Both the position numbers and the translations under genes were made by a program. From Streptomyces caniscabiei (GTDB lineage: Bacteria > Actinomycetota > Actinomycetes > Streptomycetales > Streptomycetaceae), in the NCBI RefSeq assembly GCF_014930365.1, contig NZ_JABXWI010000001.1, positions 871,984 through 935,983 of the forward strand: a DNA stretch of 64,000 bases, in the 5' to 3' direction. Below the pieces are notes generated by a model. The model did no database searches. It had not been told where the DNA came from and saw only the letters and a list, made by a program, of their open reading frames with translations. Shown piece by piece: positions 9,362 to 19,800 of this stretch. Every line of letters begins with the position of its first letter. Position 1 is the first letter of the stretch.

Positions 9362-10699
9362 TCAGCTCTCCAGCAGCCCCTGTCCCACGTACTCCCCCTC
9401 CGCCGCGCCGCCCGGCACCGCGAAGAGGCCGCTCGACTCGTGGCGGATGAACTTCGACAGCGCGTCGCCGCGGTCGAGTTTGCGTTGCACGGTGACGAAG
9501 CCGCGCAGGGGGTCGGCCTGCCAGCAGACGAAGAGGAGACCGGCGTCGGGGACGCCCTTCGCGTCGATGCCGTCGTGGAAGGAGAACGGGCGGCGGAGCA
9601 TGGCCGCGCCGCCGTTCTGGTCGGGGCGGGTGATACGGGCGTGCGCGTTGATCGGGACGAGCAGATTGCCCTGGGCGTCCGTCTTCTCCAGATCCATCGC
9701 GGTCGTCTCCTTCGCCTCGGAGCCCCCGCTCAGCGGCGCGCCGTCGGACTTTCGGCGTCCGATGACGTCCTCCTGCTCCTTGACCGAGAGCTGCTCCCAG
9801 TCGTCGAGGAGCATGCGGATACGGCGTACGACGGCGTAGGAGCCGTTCGCCATCCACGCGGGGTCGCCGGAGGTGCTCGGGGAGGCGGACGCGGGGACGA
9901 AGATCCGCTCGTCGAAGTCCGGCTCGGCCGGCTTGGGGTTGCGGGTGCCGTCGACCTGCCCCATCAGATTGCGCGCGGTCATGGGGTGGGCCGTGGCGCC
10001 CGGCGAGCGGTTGAAGCCGTTCATCTGCCACCGCACCCGGGCCGCGTCGCCCGCGTCCTTCTGGATCGCGCGTAGGGCGTGGAAGGCGACGAGCGCGTCG
10101 TCCGCCCCGATCTGCACCCACAGATCGCCGTTGCTGCGCGCCTTGTCGATCTGGTCCGAGGAGAAGTCGGGCAGCGGGTCCAGGGATTCCGGGCGCTGCT
10201 TCTCCAGACCGGTACGGGCGAAGAAGCTGCGGCCGAAACCGAAGGTGACCGTCAACGACGAGGGTCCCGCGTCGAGGGCGATGCCGGTGTCGTCCTGAGC
10301 CGCGGCCTCGCCCGCCATCAGCCGTCGGGCCGTGTCGGACCAGCGGCGCAGCAGAGCGGCCGCCTCCTTGCGCCCCGCCCCGGCGGCCAGGTCGAAGGCG
10401 ACGAGATGGCCACGGGCCTGGAGCGGCGTGGTGATCCCCGGCTGATGTTTCACGTGAAACATCACCTCCCCCGCGCCGAGGGAGGTGAGGGGGGTGACCT
10501 TCTCGGGGGAGGACGAGGAGGTCGAGCCGGCCGCATAGCCCGCGGCGCCGCCCACCGCGCCCAGCGCGAGGCCGGTCGCGCCGGCCGTGCCGAGCAGACG
10601 GCGCCGGGAGAGGTGCCCGTTCGCGAGTCTCCCGGGGGCCGCCTCTTCGTCTCGCGTCACCGCGGCGGAGCCGTCTTCGACGAGGTTCTGGTCTGCCAT
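9362..10699 (-). CDS. Dye-decolorizing heme peroxidase, Tat-exported (EfeB/DyP family)
   Basis: 445-residue secreted heme peroxidase. ATG 10699 gives an N-terminus with a twin-arginine signal, SRRRLLGTAGATGLALG at about residues 30-50. The DyP hallmark GxxDG appears as GQVDGTRNP, with the distal Asp, and the heme-ligand region is RPFSFHDGI toward the C-terminus, followed by FVCWQADPLRGFVTVQ. Known roles are heme/iron handling and oxidation of dyes or lignin-like substrates. It lies 8 bases after the CopC-CopD gene, as last gene of the copper operon. Codons 80-85 (MFHVKH) are a perfect parS site in the DNA, just after the signal region. Confidence 0.9.
   Translation of the reverse strand: MADQNLVEDGSAAVTRDEEAAPGRLANGHLSRRRLLGTAGATGLALGAVGGAAGYAAGSTSSSSPEKVTPLTSLGAGEVMFHVKHQPGITTPLQARGHLVAFDLAAGAGRKEAAALLRRWSDTARRLMAGEAAAQDDTGIALDAGPSSLTVTFGFGRSFFARTGLEKQRPESLDPLPDFSSDQIDKARSNGDLWVQIGADDALVAFHALRAIQKDAGDAARVRWQMNGFNRSPGATAHPMTARNLMGQVDGTRNPKPAEPDFDERIFVPASASPSTSGDPAWMANGSYAVVRRIRMLLDDWEQLSVKEQEDVIGRRKSDGAPLSGGSEAKETTAMDLEKTDAQGNLLVPINAHARITRPDQNGGAAMLRRPFSFHDGIDAKGVPDAGLLFVCWQADPLRGFVTVQRKLDRGDALSKFIRHESSGLFAVPGGAAEGEYVGQGLLES
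10447..10460. promoter_or_regulatory. parS: parS chromosome-segregation site inside the DyP gene
   Basis: The sequence GTTTCACGTGAAAC is an exact match to the ParB-binding parS consensus of Streptomyces. The palindrome extends to 10445-10462 (atg...cat). It falls in frame and encodes MFHVKH within the DyP coding region. Confidence 0.92.
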
Positions 10700-10707
10700 G
10701 GTGTGTT

Positions 10708-12789
10708 TCAGCCGATCTTCGCGTTCTTGCTGACGGTCACCTGGTCGATCTCGGATGTCCGTACGGTGATCTCGATGTTCCAGTCGCCCGCCATGGGGAT
10801 CTGCACGCCGCTCGCCGTCCAGTGGCCGGTGGTGACGCGGTCGGGGACCACGGGCAGCGGTCCGATCTCCTTGGCCTCCAGGGTGAAGGCGACCTTCACC
10901 TCGGGGACGTCGAAGGGCTTGCCGTCGGGCTTCTGGACATAGACGTGCATCTCGTTGGCGCCCACCCGTGCGGGGTCGATCTGGAGCCGGGCCACGCCCT
11001 GGCCGTTCTTGCCCCCGGTGTCGAACGACATGTCCAGGGCCAGCGCCCCCGACGTCTCGTCCTGCTGGGTCACGGCCGCCTTGGCCGCCTCGGCCTCCTC
11101 CACCGTGCGCCCCGGTTCGGTGGCCGTCAGCACCGTCGTGACGGCGAGCAGGACGACGGCGACGCCCGCCTCCGCCAGTACGGACCGACGCAGGCCCGTA
11201 CGGCCCGGATCCGCGTCCCGTATCCGCTTCTCGCGGGCGCTCGCCACCGCCGCCCGCTGCCGGGCGAGCTGAGCGGCTCGCTCGGAACCCTCGCCGGTCG
11301 CTTGTGCGGAGCCGCCCGAGGCGTGCACGGCGACCGGCTCCTTCTCCTCGGCGGCCTCCTTTTCCCCAGTGGCATCCTCTTGCTCGACCACCGCCGTCTC
11401 CGCCTCGGTCGACGCCTCCGCCAGCTGCGAGGTCCATCGGCGCGAGATCCACGCGATGCCGATCAGTACGGCGACCAGGCCGATCTTCAAGAGGAGGAGC
11501 TGGCCGTACGACGTGCCGGTCAGCGCGGACCAGCTGCCGACCTGGCGCCACGACTGGTAGATCCCGGTCGCGGTCAGGACGAGCACGCTGCCGAACGCGA
11601 GCCGTGAGAACCGTCGTACGGCGGCGGTCTCGATCTGCGCCTCGACGGGTGCCCGGAACAGCGCCACGAGCAGCGTCGCCAGGCCGCCCAGCCAGGCGGC
11701 GACCGCCAGCAGGTGCGCCACGTCCAGGGGCATCGAGATGCCGGTCTGGATACCGGTCGAGGCGTGCTCGGCCATGGCCCAGCTCGCGGCGAGCCCGGCG
11801 GCGACCACGCCGCCGCCGATGGCCAGACCGAAGGTGAGGTCCCGGTCCCGCTGGAAGGACTCGTCGTCGTCCTCGGAGTCCGTGTCGTCCGTGGAGTCCG
11901 CGTCACCTCCGGAGCCCGCGTCGTCTCCCGAATCCGCGCCGCTCCTGGTGCCGGTGCCGGTGCCGTTCTTACTGTCGGTGTCGGTGTCGGTGGGCTCCTC
12001 GTCGGTCTCGGGCTCCTCGTCCCGCCGGGCGTAGGCGCCGAACAGCACCGCGATGAACAGTGCCGCCGCGGCGAGGAGCAGCAGACGGGAGACGAGGGCG
12101 GCGCCCGTCTTCGTCTGGAGGACCTGGCCGAGGAGGTCGAGGTCGAAGATGTCGCCGAGCTTGCCGGAGCCGGTGTAGGAGCCGCGCAGCAGCAGCATGG
12201 CGAGAGTGGCGGTGGTCAGCACGAGCCAGCCGGAGACCACCAGCCGCTGCACGGGCCGTACCCCGGCTCCGCGCTGCCAGCAGGCCAGTACGAAGGCCGC
12301 GCCGCCCACCAGCAGGATGAAGCCGGCGTACGACAGATAGCGGGCGAAGCCGTAGAGGCCGCCGACGAGCCCGCCGCCGGCCCCCTGCTGGGGTACCGCG
12401 ACCGTCGTCTTGGAGGGCGCCCCCACCGAGAAGGTGAAGGCGCCGGAGACGGGGTGGCTGTCCGCCGAGACGACCTGGTAGGTGACGGTGAACGTGCCGT
12501 CGGGCAGGCCCGAGTGCAGCCCGACGGCATAGCTGTTGCCGCCCAGATCGGTGACCTCGCCGGTGTCGGCCTCCTTGCCCTTGGGGTCGTACACGCGCAC
12601 CGAGCCGTCGGACATCGCGACCTTCTCGGAGAAGGTGAGCGACACCCGGTCCGGTGCCTCCTGGACCACCGACCCCTGCTGCGGGTCGCTGCCGGTCAGC
12701 GCGGCGTGCGCGGAGACGGGCACGGCACCGGCGAGCAGCGCTCCGACGGTGGCGAACAACAGCAACAGCAACGGCCTCAACCGGCTCAC
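10708..12789 (-). CDS. CopC-CopD (YcnJ-like) copper-resistance fusion protein
   Basis: 693-residue membrane protein. GTG 12789 follows GGAGG at a good distance and gives a signal peptide LLLLLFATVGALLAGAVPVSAHA. The mature protein begins with the CopC domain (HAALTGSDPQQGS with the copper-ligand His; ADSHPVSGAF, about residues 27-125). It is followed by a CopD-type multi-helix region interrupted by an acidic, low-complexity loop of about 70 residues rich in Asp, Thr and Gly near 275-345. A long charged loop (Glu/Lys-rich) and a C-terminal beta domain near 580-693 complete it. Probable copper import or handling at the membrane; part of the SCO1/PCuAC operon. Confidence 0.9.
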   Translation of the reverse strand: MSRLRPLLLLLFATVGALLAGAVPVSAHAALTGSDPQQGSVVQEAPDRVSLTFSEKVAMSDGSVRVYDPKGKEADTGEVTDLGGNSYAVGLHSGLPDGTFTVTYQVVSADSHPVSGAFTFSVGAPSKTTVAVPQQGAGGGLVGGLYGFARYLSYAGFILLVGGAAFVLACWQRGAGVRPVQRLVVSGWLVLTTATLAMLLLRGSYTGSGKLGDIFDLDLLGQVLQTKTGAALVSRLLLLAAAALFIAVLFGAYARRDEEPETDEEPTDTDTDSKNGTGTGTRSGADSGDDAGSGGDADSTDDTDSEDDDESFQRDRDLTFGLAIGGGVVAAGLAASWAMAEHASTGIQTGISMPLDVAHLLAVAAWLGGLATLLVALFRAPVEAQIETAAVRRFSRLAFGSVLVLTATGIYQSWRQVGSWSALTGTSYGQLLLLKIGLVAVLIGIAWISRRWTSQLAEASTEAETAVVEQEDATGEKEAAEEKEPVAVHASGGSAQATGEGSERAAQLARQRAAVASAREKRIRDADPGRTGLRRSVLAEAGVAVVLLAVTTVLTATEPGRTVEEAEAAKAAVTQQDETSGALALDMSFDTGGKNGQGVARLQIDPARVGANEMHVYVQKPDGKPFDVPEVKVAFTLEAKEIGPLPVVPDRVTTGHWTASGVQIPMAGDWNIEITVRTSEIDQVTVSKNAKIG

Positions 12790-12803
12790 CGGTGCTACCT
12801 CCC

Positions 12804-13274
12804 TCAGTGACCGCTGGTCGGCTGGTACGTCGCCGACTTCACGGGCATCTCGACCGTGATGGCCTCGGACTTGGTGAAGTTCAACCGCAGGGACACCGTC
12901 TCGCCTTCCTTCGGCTTGCGCTTCAGGTTCTCGAACATCAGGTGGTTTCCACCGCTCTCCAGGACGAGTTCGCCGTCGGCGGGGACCTTCAGGCCCGCGA
13001 CCTCCCGCATCGACTGCCCGGTCGTCTTGTGGACCGTGACGTCCTGGGCGAGGTCGCTGGTGACGGAGGTCAGCTCGTCCGCCGTACCGCCGCCGTTCTC
13101 GATGACGAGGTAACCGGCGGCCATGGCGTCCGTGACGGGCTGCGGCATGTAGGCCGCCTTCACGGACAGTTTCGCGGCGGAGGAGTCGCCGGAGGAGGAA
13201 CCGGTGGAGCCGCAGCCGGTGAGGGCGACGAGCGCGGCGGCGGTGATCAGGACGGGGCCGGCCGGTGCTCTCAC
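12804..13274 (-). CDS. Copper chaperone PCuA(C) domain lipoprotein
   Basis: 156-residue lipoprotein. GTG 13274 overlaps the TGA of the SCO1 gene (GTGA). Signal peptide with lipobox ALTGC near residue 20. The PCuAC copper-binding set can be read: MPQP...M near 45, the H in DVTVHKTTG, M in SMREV, and the HLMFEN segment. Members deliver Cu(I) to the CuA centre of cytochrome oxidase together with SCO1, which fits the neighbouring gene. Anchored to the outer face of the membrane. Confidence 0.9.
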   Translation of the reverse strand: MRAPAGPVLITAAALVALTGCGSTGSSSGDSSAAKLSVKAAYMPQPVTDAMAAGYLVIENGGGTADELTSVTSDLAQDVTVHKTTGQSMREVAGLKVPADGELVLESGGNHLMFENLKRKPKEGETVSLRLNFTKSEAITVEMPVKSATYQPTSGH

Positions 13275-13945
13275 GGGTTCTCGCCCTTGAGCAGCTTCGG
13301 CAGGCCCTTCTCGTAGTCCTGCACGGTGGCGTTGTCGTCGTACAGCACATAGCCGCCGTCGGTCTTCGGCGAGAACGCGATGACCTGGGTGCCGTGCTCG
13401 GAGACGGTCTTGCCGTTCTTGTCCTTGGTCGGCGGGGCGATGGAGATGCCGAGGGTGCGGGCGCCGGCCTGGATGTCGTCGAAGTCGCCGGTCAGGCCGA
13501 CGATCTCGGAGTCGATGCCCTTGAGCCACTTCCCCAGTTCGGCCGAGGTGTCGCGCTCCGGGTCGGTGGTGACGAAGACGAGCCGCAGGTTCGACAGCTC
13601 CGCCTTCGGCACCTTCTTCGCGATCTCCTTCTTGGCCACCGCGAGGTTGTTCATGGTGAGCGGGCAGACGTCGGGGCAGTTGGTGTAGCCGAAGTAGATC
13701 AGCGTCGGCTTGCCCGCGGTCTCCTTCCGGAGGTCGTACGACTTGCCGTTCGTGTCGGTGAGGACCAGGTCCGGCTTGGTGAACGGCTGGTCGAGGACCG
13801 TGTAGTTCCTCTGGGGGCCGGTGTCGGAGACCTCGGCGACCGAGGTGGTGGAGCTGTCGCCCGTGCCGCAGGCCGAGAGGCCGAGAACGGCCGCGACCAG
13901 CAGGGCACCGGCCGCGAACGTCTTCTTCTGGGTGTTCGTGCGCAT
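13271..13945 (-). CDS. SCO1/SenC-type copper metallochaperone lipoprotein
   Basis: 224-residue lipoprotein with signal and lipobox GLSAC near residue 25. The thioredoxin-like fold carries the Cu-binding CxxxC as TNCPDVCP near residue 88, and the conserved distal His is in KTVSEHGTQVIAF. Length is typical. SCO1 proteins act in assembly of the cytochrome oxidase CuA site. ATG 13945; the gene is second in the operon after the YcnI gene (81 bases upstream) and is translationally coupled to the PCuAC gene. Confidence 0.92.
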   Translation of the reverse strand: MRTNTQKKTFAAGALLVAAVLGLSACGTGDSSTTSVAEVSDTGPQRNYTVLDQPFTKPDLVLTDTNGKSYDLRKETAGKPTLIYFGYTNCPDVCPLTMNNLAVAKKEIAKKVPKAELSNLRLVFVTTDPERDTSAELGKWLKGIDSEIVGLTGDFDDIQAGARTLGISIAPPTKDKNGKTVSEHGTQVIAFSPKTDGGYVLYDDNATVQDYEKGLPKLLKGENP

Positions 13946-14026
13946 GAGAAATGTCCAGTGGGTTCGAGCCCGGCGCGCACGGGTGCACCCGTGCGCGCCG
14001 AGGAAGAGGGCCGGGAAGCCGGAAAC

Positions 14027-14779
14027 TCAGGCGTTCGTGCGCCGGCGGCCGGCCAGGACGCCGTACGCCACGCCCGCGGCGCCGACGACGATGCCCACCA
14101 CGCCGAGGACTCGGGCGGTGGTGTCGCTGCTGTCGGCGGGCGCGGCGCTGGTCTCCTTCGACGCGGCCTCGGCGTCGTCGGCGTCGGCGCCCTTCGAGTC
14201 GTCGGAGGCGTTCGAGGCGCCGGACGAGCCGTGGTGGTCGTCGGACGCGGCGGACAGCGCGAGCACGGGCGCCGGGTTGTCGGGCTCCTCCTGGCCTTCC
14301 TTCGGCACCTCGATCCAGCGGACGACCTCCTTGTTGGAGTACGTCTGGATCGCCTTGAAGACCAGTTCGTCGGTGTTCTCGGGGAGCTGACCGATGGAGA
14401 CCGGGAACTTCTGGAAGAAGCCCGCCTTGATGCCGGCCCCGTCCGCGGTCCAGGTGATCTTGGAGACGGCCTCGTCGATCTGCTCGCCGTGCAGTTCGAT
14501 CGGCTTGTCGAGCTTCGCCTTGGTGACCTTGATGTCCCAGCCCGGGATGGCCTCCGGCTGCGCCGAGGCGAGCGGGTGGTCGGTCGGGAAGTTCACCTCG
14601 AGCTTGGTGGTCGTGGCGTCGTCGCGCTCGTTGGGGACCTTGAAGTTGACGGTCGCGTATCCGCCCTTGGCCGCCGTGCCCTCCGCCGCGACGCTGACGT
14701 GGGCGAACGCGGGGCCGGACAGGAGGAGGACGGCCGAGCCGGCGAGGGCGCCGACGGCGGCGATACGAGAAGCCTTCAT
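14027..14779 (-). CDS. YcnI-like (DUF1775) copper-binding membrane protein
   Basis: 250-residue exported protein. ATG 14779; signal peptide AAVGALAGSAVLLLSGPAFA is followed directly by HVSV, whose N-terminal His is the Cu ligand in YcnI-family proteins. A DUF1775 beta-sandwich follows to about residue 165 (TVNFKVPNERDDATTTKLEV; PGWDIKV). Then comes an Ala/Ser/Asp-rich linker and a C-terminal membrane helix ending RRRTNA, so it is anchored outside the membrane. Likely first gene of the copper operon reading to the DyP gene. Confidence 0.9.
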   Translation of the reverse strand: MKASRIAAVGALAGSAVLLLSGPAFAHVSVAAEGTAAKGGYATVNFKVPNERDDATTTKLEVNFPTDHPLASAQPEAIPGWDIKVTKAKLDKPIELHGEQIDEAVSKITWTADGAGIKAGFFQKFPVSIGQLPENTDELVFKAIQTYSNKEVVRWIEVPKEGQEEPDNPAPVLALSAASDDHHGSSGASNASDDSKGADADDAEAASKETSAAPADSSDTTARVLGVVGIVVGAAGVAYGVLAGRRRTNA

Positions 14780-15038
14780 GACTGGTGACACTCCACAGTG
14801 AGTGAGGAAGAAGAGAGGACTGGGGCAGCGCGCGCCGCGAGCCGACGACCTGGGCCGACGCCGACCGCTGGGGTCGGGACCACGCCCACGGCCAGAGGCT
14901 GGGGCCGGTGGTTCGGGCCGAAGCCGCCGGGGTCGGGTTCGCCCGGTCGGAGCCACTGGGCCCGGATCGGGAGCGGTGCGCGGGTCTCGTCGCCGGGCGA
15001 CGGGCTCCCTCTCCTCGGTGGAGTGAGTGCGCGTCGGC

Positions 15039-15854
15039 TCAGGCGGCGAGAGCGAAGGCGGGGGCGGCGGCCGGTGGGCCGCGGCGGACCAGCGTGTGCT
15101 GGAGCGCGGTCGTCCGCAGCGCGGTGGGCGCCGCGTACGTGGTGCGCGGGGCGCGCGTACCGGCCTCCGGCGCACCCGGGAGCCCGGACCGCAGGGCCAG
15201 CGTCAGCGCGAGCGCTCCGCGCAGCGACCGTACGAGCGGCTCCTGGGCCGCCAGCCGGGTCAGGCGGAGCAGGGCTAGGTCGCCGTGGCGCAGCACCCAC
15301 CCGGCGGCCACGGCCGCGAGGACGTGGCCGAGCAGCATGGGCAGGGAGGGCAGGAGAGCGGCGGTGGATCCCGGCGCGGTCGTCATGGCGTCCGCCGGGT
15401 CGTGCGTGACGTGTGTGCCGCCGACTCCGGCGTCGATGAGGATGCGCCGGGCCTTGTCGGGGCTGAGGGCCGCCGCGGTCGTGCCGCACACGAAGCGGGC
15501 GGCGCGCTCGACGAGGGCCGCGTCCATGGTCTCGGTGGAGCGTGCCGCGGTCGTCGTCCCGTGCTGGTTCAGGCCGAAGAGGATGTGCAGCGCGGTCTGG
15601 CCCACCGCCAGGAGTGCCGCGATGCCGGGGAGGGAGCGCTGCCGTCCGGCCAGGGCGGCGGCGACGCAGAAGGTACCGGCGAATCCCACACCCAGGCTCC
15701 ACAGCGGAACCGCCGCGCACGAGGCGAGCGCGTGGCCGGCGCCGGCCAGCACGACGCAGACCGCGGCGAACACCGCGGCCCGCACGACCCGGAGGTCGCC
15801 TCCGGCGCGGGTCCGGCGTGACGCGGCCGGGCGGTGGGGGTGGGGGGCAGTCAT
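15039..15854 (-). CDS. Hypothetical integral membrane protein of the copper operon
   Basis: 271-residue protein, ATG 15854. Hydrophobic segments include VVRAAVFAAVCVVLAGAGHA, a segment near SLGVGFAGTFCVAAALAG, LPGIAALLAVGQTALHILFG and LGHVLAAVAAGWVLRHG. His residues in or beside the helices (GHALAS, HILFG, GHVLAA) could suit metal handling, but this is inference. The C-terminal 60 residues are basic and Ala-rich. It is 260 bases upstream of the YcnI gene and in the same direction. I do not recognise a named family; proteins of this shape often sit beside YcnI genes. Confidence 0.7.
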   Translation of the reverse strand: MTAPHPHRPAASRRTRAGGDLRVVRAAVFAAVCVVLAGAGHALASCAAVPLWSLGVGFAGTFCVAAALAGRQRSLPGIAALLAVGQTALHILFGLNQHGTTTAARSTETMDAALVERAARFVCGTTAAALSPDKARRILIDAGVGGTHVTHDPADAMTTAPGSTAALLPSLPMLLGHVLAAVAAGWVLRHGDLALLRLTRLAAQEPLVRSLRGALALTLALRSGLPGAPEAGTRAPRTTYAAPTALRTTALQHTLVRRGPPAAAPAFALAA

Positions 15855-16291
15855 GGCGGGCCCATCATCGCACCGGGGCGCTCCGCTGGGTTCGGCGGGT
15901 TCATGGGTGGGGGTACGGGGTGGGAGGGGGCGGTGTTCAGGTGGGGGTTCGGGTCGCCCCGAGCGGCACCCACCTACGCGCGCCGACCCCGGCACCGGCC
16001 CAGGCCCCCGTGCCGGCTCCCGTACCGCCCTCACGCCGGCCCCCGCCCATGCCCTCACGCCGGCCTCACGCCGGCCCCCGCACCGGCCGCGCACCAGCCC
16101 CCGTACCGCCCCCATCCCTCCCGGCAAAGTGACAAAAGATGTGGGTGATTCGGAAGGGTTCGGTCCGCATACACCGAATGTGCGGGGGACGCATCCGCCG
16201 TATGGGCGGACAGACGGGTTCCGGGCGATTGCGCGCGGTTCTCTGCGGCAATACGTAACGGTATGTCGAGCCGCGGCCGGGAGGCTGGAGC
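15855..16291. other. Non-coding gap, low-complexity
   Basis: About 440 bases without a convincing gene. 15990-16120 is C-rich and made of imperfect repeats of cgccggccccc-like words. 16120-16290 is less GC-rich and probably holds the promoter of the gene at 16292; no clear operator was found. Confidence 0.5.
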
Positions 16292-16738
16292 ATGAGCATC
16301 TGGTGGTCACTCCATTTGCGGCGCGAGGCTGCGAGCGTGCCGCTCGCCCGGCGGCTGCTGATCGGCACGATGGAGACCGCGGGCGTCGATCCGGACGTCT
16401 CCTACGACCTCTCCATCGCCCTCAGCGAGGCCTGCGCCAACGCCGTCGAGCACGGCGGCGCGATCCCGGCCGGCACCACCACCGAGGCGTACCGGGTGAC
16501 CGCCTACCTCGACGGTGAGAAGTGCCGGATCGAGGTCGCCGACTCCGGCCCGGGCTTCCCGCACCGCCATCCGGTCCGCCCCGCCCCCACGGACGCCGAG
16601 GACGGCCGCGGACTCTGTCTCATCCGGGAGCTCGCCGACCACGTCCACATCGGCAACAAACCGGGCCGCGGCGGCGCGATCGTCAGCTTCGACAAGATCC
16701 TGAAGTGGCGCGACGGCGCACCCCTGGTGGCCGTCTGA
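16292..16738 (+). CDS. ATP-binding regulatory protein, HATPase (RsbW/anti-sigma-like)
   Basis: 148-residue protein, essentially a stand-alone HATPase_c domain. The N box reads ALSEACANAVEHGG near residue 45, the G1 box VADSGPGF near 82 and the G2 box GRGLCLIRELADHV near 107. Streptomyces have many such proteins acting as anti-sigma factors or serine kinases on anti-anti-sigma partners. No partner gene is adjacent, so the target is unknown. ATG 16292 with GGAGG-like gggaggctgg upstream. Convergent with fxsT. Confidence 0.85.
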   Translation: MSIWWSLHLRREAASVPLARRLLIGTMETAGVDPDVSYDLSIALSEACANAVEHGGAIPAGTTTEAYRVTAYLDGEKCRIEVADSGPGFPHRHPVRPAPTDAEDGRGLCLIRELADHVHIGNKPGRGGAIVSFDKILKWRDGAPLVAV

Positions 16739-16810
16739 GCCGTCCGGAGCCCCAGAGCCGTCCGGCCCTGAGAGTGAGTGCCCCGGCGCCTCCAGGAACC
16801 ACCCGCCCCC

Positions 16811-19800
16811 TCAGATCTGGTGCGGCTCCAGATCCCTCCCCACCCGCTGCCAGCCCCGGACCAGCGTGGTCACCGGGTGGCTCCGGCCCAGTAGTTGGGC
16901 CAGCCGGGTCGCCGCCTTCTCCTGGAGCGCCGCGGCCTCCCCGTCCCCCGTGGCCCGCAGCGTGATCGCCAGATTGCCCATGCCGACCAGCACATCGGGG
17001 TGGTCGGCGCCGAACCGTCGGCGCAGCCCCTCCACGGCCTGGCGCTCCGAGCGCTCGGCGTGGTCGTACAGGCCCCGGTCCCCGTACGCGTTGGCCAGGT
17101 TGAGGCCGGCGGAGAGCACGGCCGGGTGGTCGTCCCCGAGCGTGGCCGCCAGGCAGTCGCGGGCGTGACGGCTCAGCTCCTCCGCCTTCTCGATGTCGCC
17201 GAGGGCCCGGTGGTACATGGCGAGGTTGTTGAAGCAGTACATGGTGAACGGGTGTTCGGCGCCGAACGAGTCCTGGTACCCGTCCAGCACCTCCTCGACC
17301 TGGTGGACCGCCCGTGCCGGACCGTCCTCGGGGTCCGTGGCGAAGTAGTCGGCGGCCAGGTTGAGCCCGCAGGCCAGGACCTCGGGAATGGTGCTGCCGT
17401 AGCGGTCGTGGTAGCGGGCGTACGTCTTCCAGGTCTCCTCGGTGATCCGCAGTGCCTCTGCGGTGCGGCCCGCCTTGCGCAGCGAGACCGCGAGGCTCTT
17501 GTCGGCCTGGAGGACCTCGGGCACCCCTGGATTGAACACCTGTTCGAAGCTCTCGCGGACCTCGCGCAGCAGCTCGGCGGAGGTCCGGTAGTCCCCGAGG
17601 TCGCGCAGGTCGCGCGCGTGGTGCCCCTTGGTGGCGAGCGTGTAGGGATGGGTCGGGCCGAGCAGCGCGGTGCGGCGGCGGACCGTGTCCTCGGTGAGCC
17701 GGCGGGCGGCTTCGCTGTCGCCGGCCAGCCGCAGGTCGATGGCCAGGTTGTTGGCCGCCGAGAGCGTACGCGGATGGTCGTCGCCGAAGATCTCCTTGAA
17801 GCCCAGGTGGATGCGCAGGTCCAGGTCCAGCGCCTCCTTGTAGCGGCCCAGCGCGCGGAGGTCGGCGGCCAGGCTGCCCGAGGTCATCAGGATGTTCGGA
17901 TGGTCCTCGCCCAGCAGCCGGCGCTGGCCGTCCAGGGTCCGCTCGTCCATCGCCCGCGCGGCCTGGTAGTCGCCCTGCGAGCGCATCACGTTGGCCAACT
18001 GGAAGCGGAGGTTGAGGACCTGCTCGTCGTCGCCGTCCAGGATCTCGTTCGTCCACAGCTCGTCGAGGTCGGTGGCCAGGTCGCGGGCGGCCTGGAGGTC
18101 GCCGCGTTTTCCCAGGTAGCGGACGCGGTCCACCATCAGCTGGCGGGGCTCCTCCTCCGCGCACTCGCGGATGTTCGAGGGCATCAGATGCGGCCAGATC
18201 ACCTCGAACCCGAGCCACTGCGCGGGATCGTCCACGGCGCCCTCGCGCGGCCGCGCGGCGGCCAGGATGCGGTGCACCTCGTGGATGGTCTCCACGTACC
18301 GCTGGTCGTCCAGACTGTCCCGCACCGCCGCCTGCACCAGCCGGTGCACCTGGATGGAGTTGTCGGCGGAGTCGACCTTGGCGAGGGCGAAGCGGTTCAG
18401 GGCCTGGGTGACGCGGCCGAGCATGTAGCGGGCGCGCAGGTCGCGGTCGTAGGGCAGCAGGGCGTCGATCATCGCGTCGCTGCTGATCAGGGTCATGGAG
18501 ATGGGCTCGGCGGAGAAGAAGGCGCACAGTTCGAGCAGCCGGGCGGCGGCCGGGGACTCCTCGCGCAGCCGGGTGATGGAGATGTTCCAGGTGGCGCCGA
18601 CGGAGGACGGGTACTCCACCGCGTTCACCGCCTCCTGCACCGACAGCACCCGGGTGGACTGCTCCCGGAGCTGGTCGATGTACTCCTCCACCGGTGTCGC
18701 CGTCGCCTCCAGCCAGGCGGCCGCGACCTCCACGGCCAGCGGCAGGTCGCCCAGCGCGTCGGCGACCCGGTCGGCGTCGTTCTCCCGCAGTCCGGGCACC
18801 CGGCGGCACAGGTGCTCCACGCTCTCCTCACGGGTGAAGACCTCCATCTCCAGCGACTGCACCAGCGTCGAGCCGGGCCGGTCGCGGGTGGTGACCAGGA
18901 TGTGCCCGTAGACGTGGTCCCGCAGGGGAGCCGTCTGGCCCGGGAAGAGCGGCAACGCCAGGTTCAGGTCCGGGACGTTGTCGAAGATCAGCAGCCAGCG
19001 GGCGCACGGGTCGCCCTGCCGGAGGGCTCTCATCGCCGCCTCCGCCGCCTCGGAGACGTCGTCGCCGACCGGCAGGTCCAGTTCCTGCGCGAGGGCGGCC
19101 ACCTTGGGCAGCACCAGGTCCGGCTGTTCGGCGTCGATCCACCACACCAGGTCGTAGTCCGCCTTGAACCGGTGGGCGTACTCGCGGGCCAGCTGGGACT
19201 TGCCCACCCCGCCCAGACCGTGCAGCACCTGCGGCAGCCGTTGCCCGGAGCGGCCGCTGACCAGGCGCTCGCGCAGCCGGTCCAGGATCGGTGAGCGGCC
19301 GGTGAACCACGGGTAGCGGGGCTGGACGTTGGAGATCCGGGTGCCGGTGTTGGGGAAGCGGGCGCCGCCGCGCGGCGGCGCGGACAGGACGTCCGGGTGG
19401 TCGAGGCTCGTCAGCAGGGTCCGGTACGCCCGTTCCTCGTCCAGCCGGGTGAGGTCGATGGCGCCCCGGGAGGAGTGCGGCAGGCTGAGCCGGACGTCGT
19501 CGACGCGGACCGCCACCGGCCGGTTCCCCGGCTTGCGCCCGTCGGCGTGCACGGCGTCCTCCCAGGCCCGGCGCGCCCGCCGGGAGTCGAGGAAGGCGGG
19601 GGAGACCACGGCGAGCAGCCGCTCCGAGCCGTCGGCCGTGTCCTCGGCGCCGGACGCCGCCCGGCCGTCGTCCCCCGGCAGTCCGCCGGCGTCCTGCGGC
19701 AGCGCCCGGACGTCCATCGGCGCCACGTCGAAGCCGGCGTCCCGCAGCACCGACTCCAGCCAGTCGACCCACATCCGGTCCTCGGAGACGTAGTACAGCA

